DNA of 64,000 nt, taken from Pullulanibacillus pueri (lineage in GTDB: Bacteria > Bacillota > Bacilli > Bacillales > Sporolactobacillaceae). The stretch spans positions 62,001 to 126,000 of the forward strand of contig NZ_BMFV01000004.1 of the NCBI RefSeq assembly GCF_014639255.1, given 5' to 3'. Every line of letters begins with the position of its first letter. The stretch's first letter is position 1. Made by a program: the position numbers and the translations under genes. Under the pieces are notes generated by a model. It saw nothing but the letters and a program-made list of their open reading frames with translations, ran no database searches and was not told the origin of the DNA. This document shows, in pieces, positions 43,673 to 52,410 of the stretch.

Positions 43673-45853
43673 CTATCCTTTCCAGTTCAAGCTAATTGTT
43701 GTTTCTTTTCCCGAGTTATGAATATATTGGAGAAAAATTGTTTTAGATCTTTGATCCCATTCCCAATTAATTGTTTGCTCAGTATCCTCAATAACACATT
43801 TAACTTCATTTGGTTCTTTCGGAATGCTCAATCTTGCGACCGCATTGAGCTTTTCTGGACCCTTCGCAATCATTTGAAGACCGTCTTTCGTTTGTTCGAT
43901 TTTTTCAACCCTTGATGAAGCGGCAATTAATTTAATGTCCGTATCAGATGGACGATAGTTCAGATCGTACAGCAGTGTGTTTTCGTTAGGATGCAAAGTG
44001 ACCTGCTCATTCACTTTTAACTCAGGATCAAAAAGGTCAACATACATCCCCTTAAGTTCCAAAGGTTCGGCATTGATCGATTCGTCTAATACTGCCGCGA
44101 TGGTATAAGGTCCCCTTTGTATCAAGAAATGGTTCTTCTCTTCTAAAATGATATCTTTGTTATATTTTTCAATACAATCATTCATAAACTCTCTCAGCAC
44201 ATCACTATTGGCTTTACTTTTCGCACATTTATCAGGTGATAGATTTAGAAATCCTAACACCCCTTGGTCGATCTTATAGACACCCTGCTCTGTGTCAGAA
44301 GATAAACCTAAACTTTCAAAAAGGTGTCCTCTCGGAGACCTGTGTTTTCTATGACCAGTGTTCCACCAAGCCTTCACTTGATGATAGGGATCACTGTCAT
44401 CACCAACGTAAATTAAAATACCGCCTTCTTTAACCCACTGGGCTAGAACATTGTGTATATCTGGATATTCAGGTTTTAAAAATTCATAGCTTATCATTAA
44501 TAAACGATACTGATCTAAATAATTTGAGAACCGTCGTACATTGTCTAATTGAACCGGTCTCACCCATAGTCCCCTCTTTAAAAGCGGTAATGCCATCCCA
44601 TAGAAATGTGAGAAATCTAGTAATTCTTGATCTTGATAATTAGCAATTGAGATTTCTCCCGTTCCATCATAGCGTGAAGAAGCTCGATCGGAGGCATCAA
44701 TACGCTTTCTTTGATACATCATGGAATCAGCGACTAAAATGCCAATCTTCTCTGATTTCCCAGCAATTTGTATATCCTCTTGATCCATATCCCCTAAGGT
44801 ATGCATCACTGTAAGAAGCGTTGTTGCATAAGGAGCAGGTATGCCTTTTAACTCTACGGCATCTTCACTTGGACGCTTCCCTTCAAAGATTCGACGCGGC
44901 CATGGGGAAACCTCAAAATGAGAAATATCTGGATGTAATAATGAAGCGACCACTGTCTTGAAGTAGTTTTCTTGATAGTCCGTCCATGTATGCCTTGGAT
45001 TATCCTCAATAGGATCATGCAAAAACCACATTCGACGATCGGTACCACTGACTAATTCCTGCATCATCCCATACTCCAAGAATGCGGTTTCAAAAGTGCG
45101 TTCTTTCCGCACACCTTCATAAACATTAGGGGTCCTTGATGTTCCTGTCCATATTTGCGCTATGTATCCATCAATAGCTGGTAGATCTATCAATTTCGAT
45201 TCGGGACTAATAATTTGCCATTGCGTATAGTTTATAAGACTATGTGTTGGAACATAGAACCTCAAAAACCGATGATATTTAGATAAGGCATATTCTTTTA
45301 ATTCACTACATAAACGATCTAAAGTCCTCGTATATAAATAAGCTTTCAATTTTGATGCTCGATATTGTGCTTCTTCAGATTGATGTGGTGGTAGCCAAGG
45401 TTCTTTATAATAGATTTGCCACTCTCTTTTAAAGGCTTCGGAATAGCCTCCTTCAACCCAAAATTCTGGTTCCTCAAGATGAATGGCCTCTACGCCTTCA
45501 TCGACGGCAATTTTTATTCTTTCCGTTAAAAATTTTGAAAAGGATATAGATGGCACCATATAAGGTACATCTTTCCCATGACTGATGTCTTGATTCTCCT
45601 GATTACGTTGCCCTTCATCCCAATGTAGTTGCCCATCAAATTGGCCATTTAAATAGCTTTGATATTCTCCCCAAGACACACCAGTCATTAAATGAACAAC
45701 ATAACCTTTGTCTCTCCAATCCTTAACACGCTGAGGCATAGATTGATCGATGCCATAAACCATGACAAAATCAGTTTGCAAATCATAAGAGGCTTTATAA
45801 GGTCCAGATTCTTGAAAACCTGTTCTTTCCTCACGTCGATCTCTAAAATGCAT
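43673..45853 (-). CDS. Large uncharacterised protein, probable cytoplasmic glycosidase
   Basis: 726 residues, no signal peptide or membrane helix. Residues about 1-330 look like a TIM barrel: DFVMVYGIDQSMPQRV, then GYVVHLMTGVSWGEY, and AVDEGVEAIHLEEPEFW near 135-150, where EEPEFW is a good candidate for an acidic catalytic site. Residues about 355-540 resemble the Rossmann-like (GATase-type) domain of beta-galactosidase-like enzymes (SEKIGILVADSMMYQR, LAQWVKEGGILIYVGDD). The last 150 residues are beta-rich. I do not recognise a named family. It heads the transporter part of the glycan locus and has its own upstream region with a palindrome and a cre-like site. Its role as a glycosidase is inference. 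Confidence 0.75.
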   Translation of the reverse strand: MHFRDRREERTGFQESGPYKASYDLQTDFVMVYGIDQSMPQRVKDWRDKGYVVHLMTGVSWGEYQSYLNGQFDGQLHWDEGQRNQENQDISHGKDVPYMVPSISFSKFLTERIKIAVDEGVEAIHLEEPEFWVEGGYSEAFKREWQIYYKEPWLPPHQSEEAQYRASKLKAYLYTRTLDRLCSELKEYALSKYHRFLRFYVPTHSLINYTQWQIISPESKLIDLPAIDGYIAQIWTGTSRTPNVYEGVRKERTFETAFLEYGMMQELVSGTDRRMWFLHDPIEDNPRHTWTDYQENYFKTVVASLLHPDISHFEVSPWPRRIFEGKRPSEDAVELKGIPAPYATTLLTVMHTLGDMDQEDIQIAGKSEKIGILVADSMMYQRKRIDASDRASSRYDGTGEISIANYQDQELLDFSHFYGMALPLLKRGLWVRPVQLDNVRRFSNYLDQYRLLMISYEFLKPEYPDIHNVLAQWVKEGGILIYVGDDSDPYHQVKAWWNTGHRKHRSPRGHLFESLGLSSDTEQGVYKIDQGVLGFLNLSPDKCAKSKANSDVLREFMNDCIEKYNKDIILEEKNHFLIQRGPYTIAAVLDESINAEPLELKGMYVDLFDPELKVNEQVTLHPNENTLLYDLNYRPSDTDIKLIAASSRVEKIEQTKDGLQMIAKGPEKLNAVARLSIPKEPNEVKCVIEDTEQTINWEWDQRSKTIFLQYIHNSGKETTISLNWKG

Positions 45854-45880
45854 GTTGCCATCCCCCTCCTTTTTTCTATA

Positions 45881-45895
45881 AGCATTCGCTTGAAA
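45881..45895 (-). promoter_or_regulatory. Candidate CcpA (cre-like) site
   Basis: Read leftward, TTTCAAGCGAATGCT fits the cre consensus WTGNAANCGNWNNCW at all defined positions but one (T for the first G). It lies 28 bases upstream of the 726-residue protein gene, where a repressor would block transcription. Carbon catabolite control is typical for such loci. One mismatch and no proof; moderate to low confidence. Confidence 0.35.
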
Positions 45896-46021
45896 GGTAC
45901 TCCAACGTCACATGTATGCTTCTCTTTAACGAAATTGCTATCATCACCTGACTGGAGGTTAAAGTGTTTTTCCTTCTAAGCCCCTTAGACATTCTCTTCC
46001 TGGTAATCAGGCAAAGCGAAA

Positions 46022-46056
46022 ACCATAAGTGATATGTTTAATATATCACTTATGGT
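46022..46056. promoter_or_regulatory. Perfect 14-base inverted repeat, candidate operator
   Basis: ACCATAAGTGATAT (46022-46035) and ATATCACTTATGGT (46043-46056) form a perfect inverted repeat with a seven-base spacer. It has no proper U-run (only GGTTTTCGC), so a terminator is less likely. It lies about 170 bases upstream of the 726-residue protein gene, between it and the regulator gene. It could be the operator for the GntR/LacI-type regulator. Confidence 0.5.
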
Positions 46057-46151
46057 CATAGATGTAAATGACTTTTCGGAAAATTTAACTATCAAAATAA
46101 AAAGACGAGAGATCGCGCTTTGACTAGAGATGGTGGGTTAAATTTCGTCAT

Positions 46152-46188
46152 AAAAAAACCCGCGCCATTTCATCCAAGAAAGCACAGG
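46152..46188 (-). terminator. Rho-independent terminator of the regulator gene
   Basis: On the minus strand CCTGTGCT pairs with GGCGCGGG (including G-U pairs) across a loop of about 14 bases, followed by seven U residues (46158-46152). It separates the mannosidase-regulator pair from the transporter genes. Confidence 0.7.
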
Positions 46189-46199
46189 TATATAAAAAA

Positions 46200-47336
46200 T
46201 TATAGGGCTACTGTTGAGTTTTTCACGACGAGTTCTGGCTTTATCATCACTTTTTCATAATGATTTTGGTAAAACTCCGGATTTTCTATTACTTTTAATA
46301 AAATTTCTACACTCTTTCTCCCCATTTCTGTTTCAAACTGATTGACATGAGTAAAACCACCAATATCGTCGTAAAATGGGATGGGATCATCAAAGGTTAC
46401 GATTGATAAATCATCAGGAACTTTTAAATTCATTTTTAAAGCGAGTGACTTAATATACAATCCCAATCTTGCGTTTAGTGTAATAATTGCGGTAGCAATA
46501 TTATTTTTCAAATAACGATAGAGAGGATCCTTCTCATCTATTTTTGAATAATCAATATTAAATTCTGTAAGAATTAAGCTTGGATTAATTAATGCCTCTC
46601 TCTTACGCAAGGCCTCCATATAACCTGAGATCCTATCTGAGACTGACATCGTTGGAAGCGGTGAGTCTGAACATATCGCAATATTGCGATGGCCTAAGTT
46701 CCATAGATGATTGACAGCTAGCTCTGAACCCAAATAACTATCTGAACTCACAACATGCGTCTCAACACCAGGTAAATAACGATCGATTAATACAAAGGGA
46801 AACTTATTCATTTTCAATGCCAAAATTTCCTCGTTGTATGTTTCTGCATCGACAGGGAAGATAATCAGACCTTTCGCCCCTTTTTCAATCAGTTGTAAAA
46901 TCACTTCTTCTTCTTTTTCCTTTGAATTATCTGTTATCACAATAGCAAGATGATAATTTTGTTTTTCAAGCGCTTTCCTAATCCCTTGAATGATTTTAAT
47001 GGCAAAAAAATCTTCAAGGGTGGGAATGACTAATCCTATTAAATTTGCCGATCTAGTCGATGTTCGGGTCTCTTCGTGCTTTTCAAGGTCAGAAGTCGTC
47101 TCATTGTTAGGCTGCGCCTCACTTACAAAACTTCCCCGACCAGGAATTCTATAAATCCTTCCTTCTTTTGCCATTTCCGCCAAGGCATTAGCCACTGTTA
47201 TTCTGCTAACATTAAATTGTTCCATCAATTCTTTTTCAGTCGGTATTTTTTCGTTAGGTTTTAGTTTTCTCTCGGCAATTAATTGTTTTAAATGCTCTTG
47301 TACTTGGACATATAATGGCTGTCTTTCATTATTCAA
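46200..47336 (-). CDS. GntR-type regulator with LacI-like ligand domain (AraR-like)
   Basis: 378 residues. Residues 1-75 form a GntR winged helix (PLYVQVQEHLKQLI, then FNVSRITVANALAEMAKEGRIYRIPGRGSFV, given in parts). Residues about 95-370 form a LacI/periplasmic-binding-like sugar-sensing domain (IGLVIPTLEDFFAIKIIQGI, then VSDRISGYMEALRK and AIITLNARLGLYI). This is the layout of Bacillus AraR. It probably represses the glycan locus until a sugar binds. It has its own terminator and a likely -10 TATAAT within the 71-base gap to the mannosidase gene. Confidence 0.9.
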   Translation of the reverse strand: MNNERQPLYVQVQEHLKQLIAERKLKPNEKIPTEKELMEQFNVSRITVANALAEMAKEGRIYRIPGRGSFVSEAQPNNETTSDLEKHEETRTSTRSANLIGLVIPTLEDFFAIKIIQGIRKALEKQNYHLAIVITDNSKEKEEEVILQLIEKGAKGLIIFPVDAETYNEEILALKMNKFPFVLIDRYLPGVETHVVSSDSYLGSELAVNHLWNLGHRNIAICSDSPLPTMSVSDRISGYMEALRKREALINPSLILTEFNIDYSKIDEKDPLYRYLKNNIATAIITLNARLGLYIKSLALKMNLKVPDDLSIVTFDDPIPFYDDIGGFTHVNQFETEMGRKSVEILLKVIENPEFYQNHYEKVMIKPELVVKNSTVAL

Positions 47337-47407
47337 AAACCCACCCCCTCTTTTTATAAAATTATAGCATTTATATCATTTGGATGAAAGAAAAGGGACT
47401 TTACCAA

Positions 47408-50400
47408 TTAACCGTGAGTTCGCGTTTTGATCTTAAGTGTTTTAATTTCAAAGGGAGAAAAATTTAAAGCTAATCTTCCCCCAAAGTGATCCACGCTGCC
47501 GATTATTTGTTCCATTAAATCCGTTTCTAGAACTGACTCAAGCTCCATATCCAATGCTAATTCAACGGTGGCGTGAGTGCCTGCCGTTTCATAAAGTCTC
47601 ACGATTAATCCTTTACCGTCTTCAGCTTGTTTAATGGTTTCAATCATGACAGTTTGGGCATTTAACTCTATAAAGGAGCGCGAAATACGTCCAGGCAAAG
47701 AATCATCTGTTCCCTTTAGCTCTATAGACTGCGTTGGAATATTTATTTCGTATCCTTTTTTATAAACTTCAGCTTGGACTAAATCCCCAGCATGTGGGTA
47801 TAAACAATAAGTAAATTCATGTCCTGCTTGGTCTGCCACTGGATCAGGGTAGCTCGGACTTCTTAATAAATTCAGATCAAGAATGTTGTTATGGACTCTA
47901 TGTCCGTATTTTGAATCATTTAATAAAGCAACACCATAATTAGGCTCTGACATATCAATCCAATGATGGGCCACGATTTCATCCTTAGCAAAATCCCATT
48001 GTGTATTGCGGTGTGTTGGCCTCTTAATATAACCGTACTGTATTTCACAATTCACAGTTTCGCTGTGGACATTAACAGGAAAAGAAGTCCTAAGCATTTT
48101 TTCATTTTCACGCCAATCGACCGAAGTTTTAAACTCAATGAGACGACTTCCTGATGTTAACCTTATTGTTTGTTTAATCGTTGACGAACCATAGCTGTAA
48201 TGATTGACCACCATCACATAGGGTCCTTCTTTTAGAGTTTGTGTCTTTTTAAGTGAAGGCTGCATGGCTTTGGTTTCATGATAATTCGTTGGAAAATCCC
48301 AGGCGTCACCAGTATCATGGTAAATTTTTAACACATTAGCAGATCCTATCAGACATTCGCGTTTATTTTCCTTATCATAAATAGATTTAAGAGTCCCATC
48401 ATTACTAAAAGTAACACTTAATAAGCCATTTTCCAAAAGCTGTTCTTTAGCCACTAATTCTTGGTCCTCTTGGCGATCAACATTAGTCTTTTCATCAACA
48501 ATGGTGTACCCCATCGCGGGTATCAAAATATTTCGCCATTGCCCTTCACGCTTGATCCATTCTCGTCTTTCCCAAGGTAGTGAATTAAAGAGATACAATC
48601 CGGGTCGCCCAATAGTCTTCGCTAAAGTTTCATAGTTTTGATGAATCCGAGTTCTTACCTGTTCCAATAATTTTTCATAGCGTACTATAGACTCTTCATA
48701 GACACGTGTGATGGATGAGCCAGGTAATATATCATGAAATTGATATAATAATACTTCCTTCCAAACCGTGTCAATATCTGTTTTGGGGTAGTCGATCTCT
48801 TCATAAACGGAAAGGAGTGATGAAGAGAATTCGAATTCACGCAACGCTGTTTCTATTTGGCGATTATATTTCTTGTTTCTTGCTTGAGTCGTCAACGTCC
48901 CCTGGTGTTTTTCTAAGTAGAGCTCACCACGCCAGGTTTTATATTTATCACGCTGCTGATTCAACTTTTCAAAAAAGTGAATAGCGTGTTCCTGTACAAC
49001 TGGTGAAAGCCCTAGAAGGTTTTTTTCTCGCCTTAAGCGCTCTAAATGCTCTTCACCGGGTCCACCCCCACCGTCTCCAATACCAAAAAGCATTAAGGCA
49101 CGATCCGAAATATTTTTATCCTTATATTCTTTTTCAATTTTAACAATGGATCTTGGAGCGGCTGGACTATTATAAGTATCTTCAGGAGGCAAGTGTGTAA
49201 GTACCTTACTTCCATCAATCCCCTCCCATAAGAAGGTGTGGTGAGGATGATCATTATAAGTACTCCAAGATAATTTTTGGGTCATGACATATTCTACACC
49301 AGATTTCTGGAGGATCTGAGGGAGACTTGCTGTGTAACCGAAGATGTCAGGCACCCAAAGCACTTTCATTTCTTGATCAAATTCCTCTTTGAAAAATTGT
49401 TTTCCATATAGCACCTGACGAACAAGAGCTTCACCACCGGATATATTCGAATCAGGTTCTACCCACATCGCTCCCTGAACTTCCCAACGCCCTTCTTCAA
49501 TTCTTGCCTTTATTTGCTTGTAAAGTTCTGGATAAGCCTGCTTAATCCACTGATACAATTGGGGTTGGCTGGCCCCGAATATATAATCAGGATACTTTTC
49601 CATATTTCTCAGCGCTGTTGAAAACGTACGCGCCCCTTTTCGGATTGTTTCTCGTATTGGCCAGAGCCAGGCCAAATCAATATGGGCATGACCCACTGCA
49701 CTTATTGTAAGTTCTGAATCGCCATTCTTTTTATCTAATTCCTTTTTTAATAATTTTCTTGCTTCAGCAATAGCGGAATCATCCCATTCGACTAGTAATA
49801 AAGAAGCATCGTAAAGCGCTTGAAGAACTCTTGCTTTTCGTACTGATTGCGTCTCTAGTTCTTCTGCCAACTCTAGCAATACTTCAACATCGTAATATAG
49901 ACTCTTAATCTCTTCGTTGCAAATAGCTATATCAGCCTCTTTCAAGGTTCCACTTCTAAAATGGCCAAAAAGATCATTACATCCCGCGTCCGCCCAAAAA
50001 TCTATAGTTTCGCCATCAGTCAATATATTTTGAAGGTCAACCACCCTTTTCCCAGGCTTCCCAAGAGAATAATCAAATTCAGAATTCACATTTGTCAGAC
50101 CTTGTACGGGTATGCCATTCTTATCAAAAATACATAATTCGCCATTAACATCAATTAACAAAACCAGGTTTTGACTACGAGACCCTTCTGGAATCCTTCC
50201 TTCAAAATGAAACCACGCACAATCCCAGAGTTCTCCCCATTTGTCTCCCGGTTGTAAACGAAGAGGCGAGCCACTTTCTCTATCGTCATAGGGCACAGGC
50301 TCTTTCGTCACCCAGGCCTGGACCTGGAGTGGAGAGATTTTTTTATATATTCTTTCCGCGATTTGTTCCTTCATCTTGTTTAGTGTTCTCAAGGAAATTT

Positions 50401-50425
50401 TTTCGTATGGCACTAATCGATTCAC
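47408..50425 (-). CDS. Alpha-mannosidase, glycoside hydrolase family 38
   Basis: 1005 residues. The catalytic domain starts at about residue 240 with VGHAHIDLAWLWP, giving zinc ligands histidine 248 and aspartate 250. The nucleophile aspartate 360 lies in WVPDIFGYTASLPQIL, and histidine 564 in FHDILPGSS is the fourth ligand region. The N-terminal 230 residues form the beta domain of the cytoplasmic class II type, and the rest is the long C-terminal beta domain. No signal peptide. It releases mannose from alpha-mannosides after uptake. It is the first gene of the locus, with 242 bases to the divergent HAD gene holding plausible promoter elements. Confidence 0.93.
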   Translation of the reverse strand: MNRLVPYEKISLRTLNKMKEQIAERIYKKISPLQVQAWVTKEPVPYDDRESGSPLRLQPGDKWGELWDCAWFHFEGRIPEGSRSQNLVLLIDVNGELCIFDKNGIPVQGLTNVNSEFDYSLGKPGKRVVDLQNILTDGETIDFWADAGCNDLFGHFRSGTLKEADIAICNEEIKSLYYDVEVLLELAEELETQSVRKARVLQALYDASLLLVEWDDSAIAEARKLLKKELDKKNGDSELTISAVGHAHIDLAWLWPIRETIRKGARTFSTALRNMEKYPDYIFGASQPQLYQWIKQAYPELYKQIKARIEEGRWEVQGAMWVEPDSNISGGEALVRQVLYGKQFFKEEFDQEMKVLWVPDIFGYTASLPQILQKSGVEYVMTQKLSWSTYNDHPHHTFLWEGIDGSKVLTHLPPEDTYNSPAAPRSIVKIEKEYKDKNISDRALMLFGIGDGGGGPGEEHLERLRREKNLLGLSPVVQEHAIHFFEKLNQQRDKYKTWRGELYLEKHQGTLTTQARNKKYNRQIETALREFEFSSSLLSVYEEIDYPKTDIDTVWKEVLLYQFHDILPGSSITRVYEESIVRYEKLLEQVRTRIHQNYETLAKTIGRPGLYLFNSLPWERREWIKREGQWRNILIPAMGYTIVDEKTNVDRQEDQELVAKEQLLENGLLSVTFSNDGTLKSIYDKENKRECLIGSANVLKIYHDTGDAWDFPTNYHETKAMQPSLKKTQTLKEGPYVMVVNHYSYGSSTIKQTIRLTSGSRLIEFKTSVDWRENEKMLRTSFPVNVHSETVNCEIQYGYIKRPTHRNTQWDFAKDEIVAHHWIDMSEPNYGVALLNDSKYGHRVHNNILDLNLLRSPSYPDPVADQAGHEFTYCLYPHAGDLVQAEVYKKGYEINIPTQSIELKGTDDSLPGRISRSFIELNAQTVMIETIKQAEDGKGLIVRLYETAGTHATVELALDMELESVLETDLMEQIIGSVDHFGGRLALNFSPFEIKTLKIKTRTHG

Positions 50426-50667
50426 CCCATTAATCTCATTGGATATATTGAATATTTCTAATTATAACTAATATAACACTCCCTACAAATTTATCAACTC
50501 TTTCTATCTGAATTTTTTATTATCTTTTATATAACCCTATTTGCCTGTTACCAGTCTTAAACCTCTTAGTTTTTACTAAAATAAAAGTTAACCATAGCTG
50601 CAATCCAAACGTCTAGATAGTATGATAGACACCGGAGAAGATAGACACTTCTAAAAGGAGAATAATC

Positions 50668-51327
50668 ATGAAAAGAGATACTGTCCTATTTGATCTTGAT
50701 CAAACCTTGCTTGATAAAAAGCAATCTTTGTACAACTTTTCCCGCTATCAATTCAATAAGTTTTCATTATCTCGATTTATCTCTCGTGAGCAAGATTTTA
50801 TTGAAAAGTTTGTAGCACTTAATATGATTGTTCTTCCAAAAGATCAAGTATATAAACAGCTAGTGGCTTCCTTTGACATAGAGGAAGACTTACTCCCTAT
50901 GTTGCTTAAAGATTTAAATCAAAATTTCCACTTACATTGTGTGGGGTATGAAGGACTTCATTCCATGCTGGAAGTCTTGAAGAGCAAGCACTTCAAATTA
51001 GGGGTAGTGACGAATGGAAGAGATTTTTATCAAAGAAACAAAATAGCCTCCTTAGGCATCGATCAATATTTTGATACGATCGTGACATCGGGTTCGGTTA
51101 ATATAAGAAAACCTGATCACGCTATTTTCAAGTTGGCTCTAAAAGCTCTAAATACATTGAGTGAGAAAGCTGTATTTGTGGGTGACAATTTAGAAGCGGA
51201 TATTATCCCGGCAAAAGCACTTGGAATGTCTACCGTTCACATGGGGGGACACAATGCTCATCCCTGTGTTGACGTTACCTGCGCTAATTTAAATGACATT
51301 CCGAGAATCATAGAATCATTTGGCTAA
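50668..51327 (+). CDS. HAD family hydrolase
   Basis: 219 residues, AAAAGGAG upstream of the ATG. The catalytic DxD is FDLDQTLLD with aspartates 9 and 11. The helical cap occupies about 16-90, followed by TNGRD (motif II, near 113), KPDHAIF (motif III lysine) and VGDNLEADIIPAKALG (motif IV). A phosphatase for small phosphorylated metabolites in the cytoplasm. It is divergent from the mannosidase, and a link such as sugar phosphate removal is possible but not shown. Confidence 0.88.
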   Translation: MKRDTVLFDLDQTLLDKKQSLYNFSRYQFNKFSLSRFISREQDFIEKFVALNMIVLPKDQVYKQLVASFDIEEDLLPMLLKDLNQNFHLHCVGYEGLHSMLEVLKSKHFKLGVVTNGRDFYQRNKIASLGIDQYFDTIVTSGSVNIRKPDHAIFKLALKALNTLSEKAVFVGDNLEADIIPAKALGMSTVHMGGHNAHPCVDVTCANLNDIPRIIESFG

Positions 51328-51337
51328 AGGATTAGGC

Positions 51338-52156
51338 TTACATTTGATATTTCCCAAATAGAGTATGCTCAAGCGCAATGGTTTTCTTCTGTGCATTTAT
51401 GTCTATGATCACTGCATGCAGTTCCTGACCTTGTCCTGGATTCACGGAAACGGTCTTTCCAATTCTTTCAATCCATTGTCCTGACAGATGAGGTGATTCA
51501 TGGATATGACCATGTAATGTTAATAAGGGTTGCTCTTTAATAATCTTATTTCTTACAGCTTTACTTCCTACAAAACGGCCATTATGAATAACATCTAACA
51601 CTCCACCATAAGGAGGCGTGTGGATGACCCATATAGCATTCAAACCAAAGAACCCTTGAATTTCTTCTTCGATACTCGGTAATTGATTTAAATAGTCTTC
51701 AGAAATCGTGTTGGGTGCATTTTTATTGTTTAAAATAAAGGCATTGGAGTCAATTTTGACATCATCAAAACGTAAATCTCTTCTTTCAAAGTTTTTCAAT
51801 TTAAAAGGACTCGGGGGTGTGTAAGGGAGACCGTGGATTGATATTGATTCATCAATATAACACGGATGTCTTTCGAGAAAATAGACTTCTAAGTTGTGTA
51901 ACGATATCTTAAGCTGTTCATAGACGTTACTTAAATCAACGTTTCCAGCAATTAAATAGACGGGTATTGATAATGAATGAATGAAAGGAATGAAGAACAC
52001 CTCCATAAAGACAAATTGCTCATTGGGATTTATTGTATATTTAAAATAATCTCCACCTAAAATAAGCGCCTCTACATTCATCTTTTGTACATATTTCCTA
52101 AGTTGAATATAGTGATCTTTATTTCCATGTAGATCTGAAGCATAGACTAGCCTCAT
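51338..52156 (-). CDS. Metallophosphoesterase
   Basis: 272 residues from the ATG at 52156, which has GGGGG 8 bases upstream; a longer frame reaches 52180. The dinuclear metal motifs are ASDLHGN (D and H near 8-10), GGDYF near 41, AGNVD near 78, HTPPYGG near 188 and LHGHIHESPH near 226. Aspartate replaces the usual histidine in G-N-H/D, which occurs in some members. Substrates are phosphodiesters or nucleotides; specific role unknown. It faces the HAD gene tail to tail, 10 bases apart. Confidence 0.88.
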   Translation of the reverse strand: MRLVYASDLHGNKDHYIQLRKYVQKMNVEALILGGDYFKYTINPNEQFVFMEVFFIPFIHSLSIPVYLIAGNVDLSNVYEQLKISLHNLEVYFLERHPCYIDESISIHGLPYTPPSPFKLKNFERRDLRFDDVKIDSNAFILNNKNAPNTISEDYLNQLPSIEEEIQGFFGLNAIWVIHTPPYGGVLDVIHNGRFVGSKAVRNKIIKEQPLLTLHGHIHESPHLSGQWIERIGKTVSVNPGQGQELHAVIIDINAQKKTIALEHTLFGKYQM

Positions 52157-52410
52157 GACGGAACCCCCATTCGCTTTCACGTTTTTAGAATATTTAAAAT
52201 GGCCTATATCCTATCATACAGTATACCTAAAGACCGATGACATTTCATAACTTATGACTGCATGTATGAAAGCGACTCCTTTTGACGCTAAAAAGTTATC
52301 GTGTTATAATTCTAAAAAATGTTTATTATTCGGAAAAGGAGAGTTTTGTCCAGTGTGATCCACTTGTTTCCCACTTAGCAAATTAAATAATAAAGGGGAT
52401 TCGAGTACAG

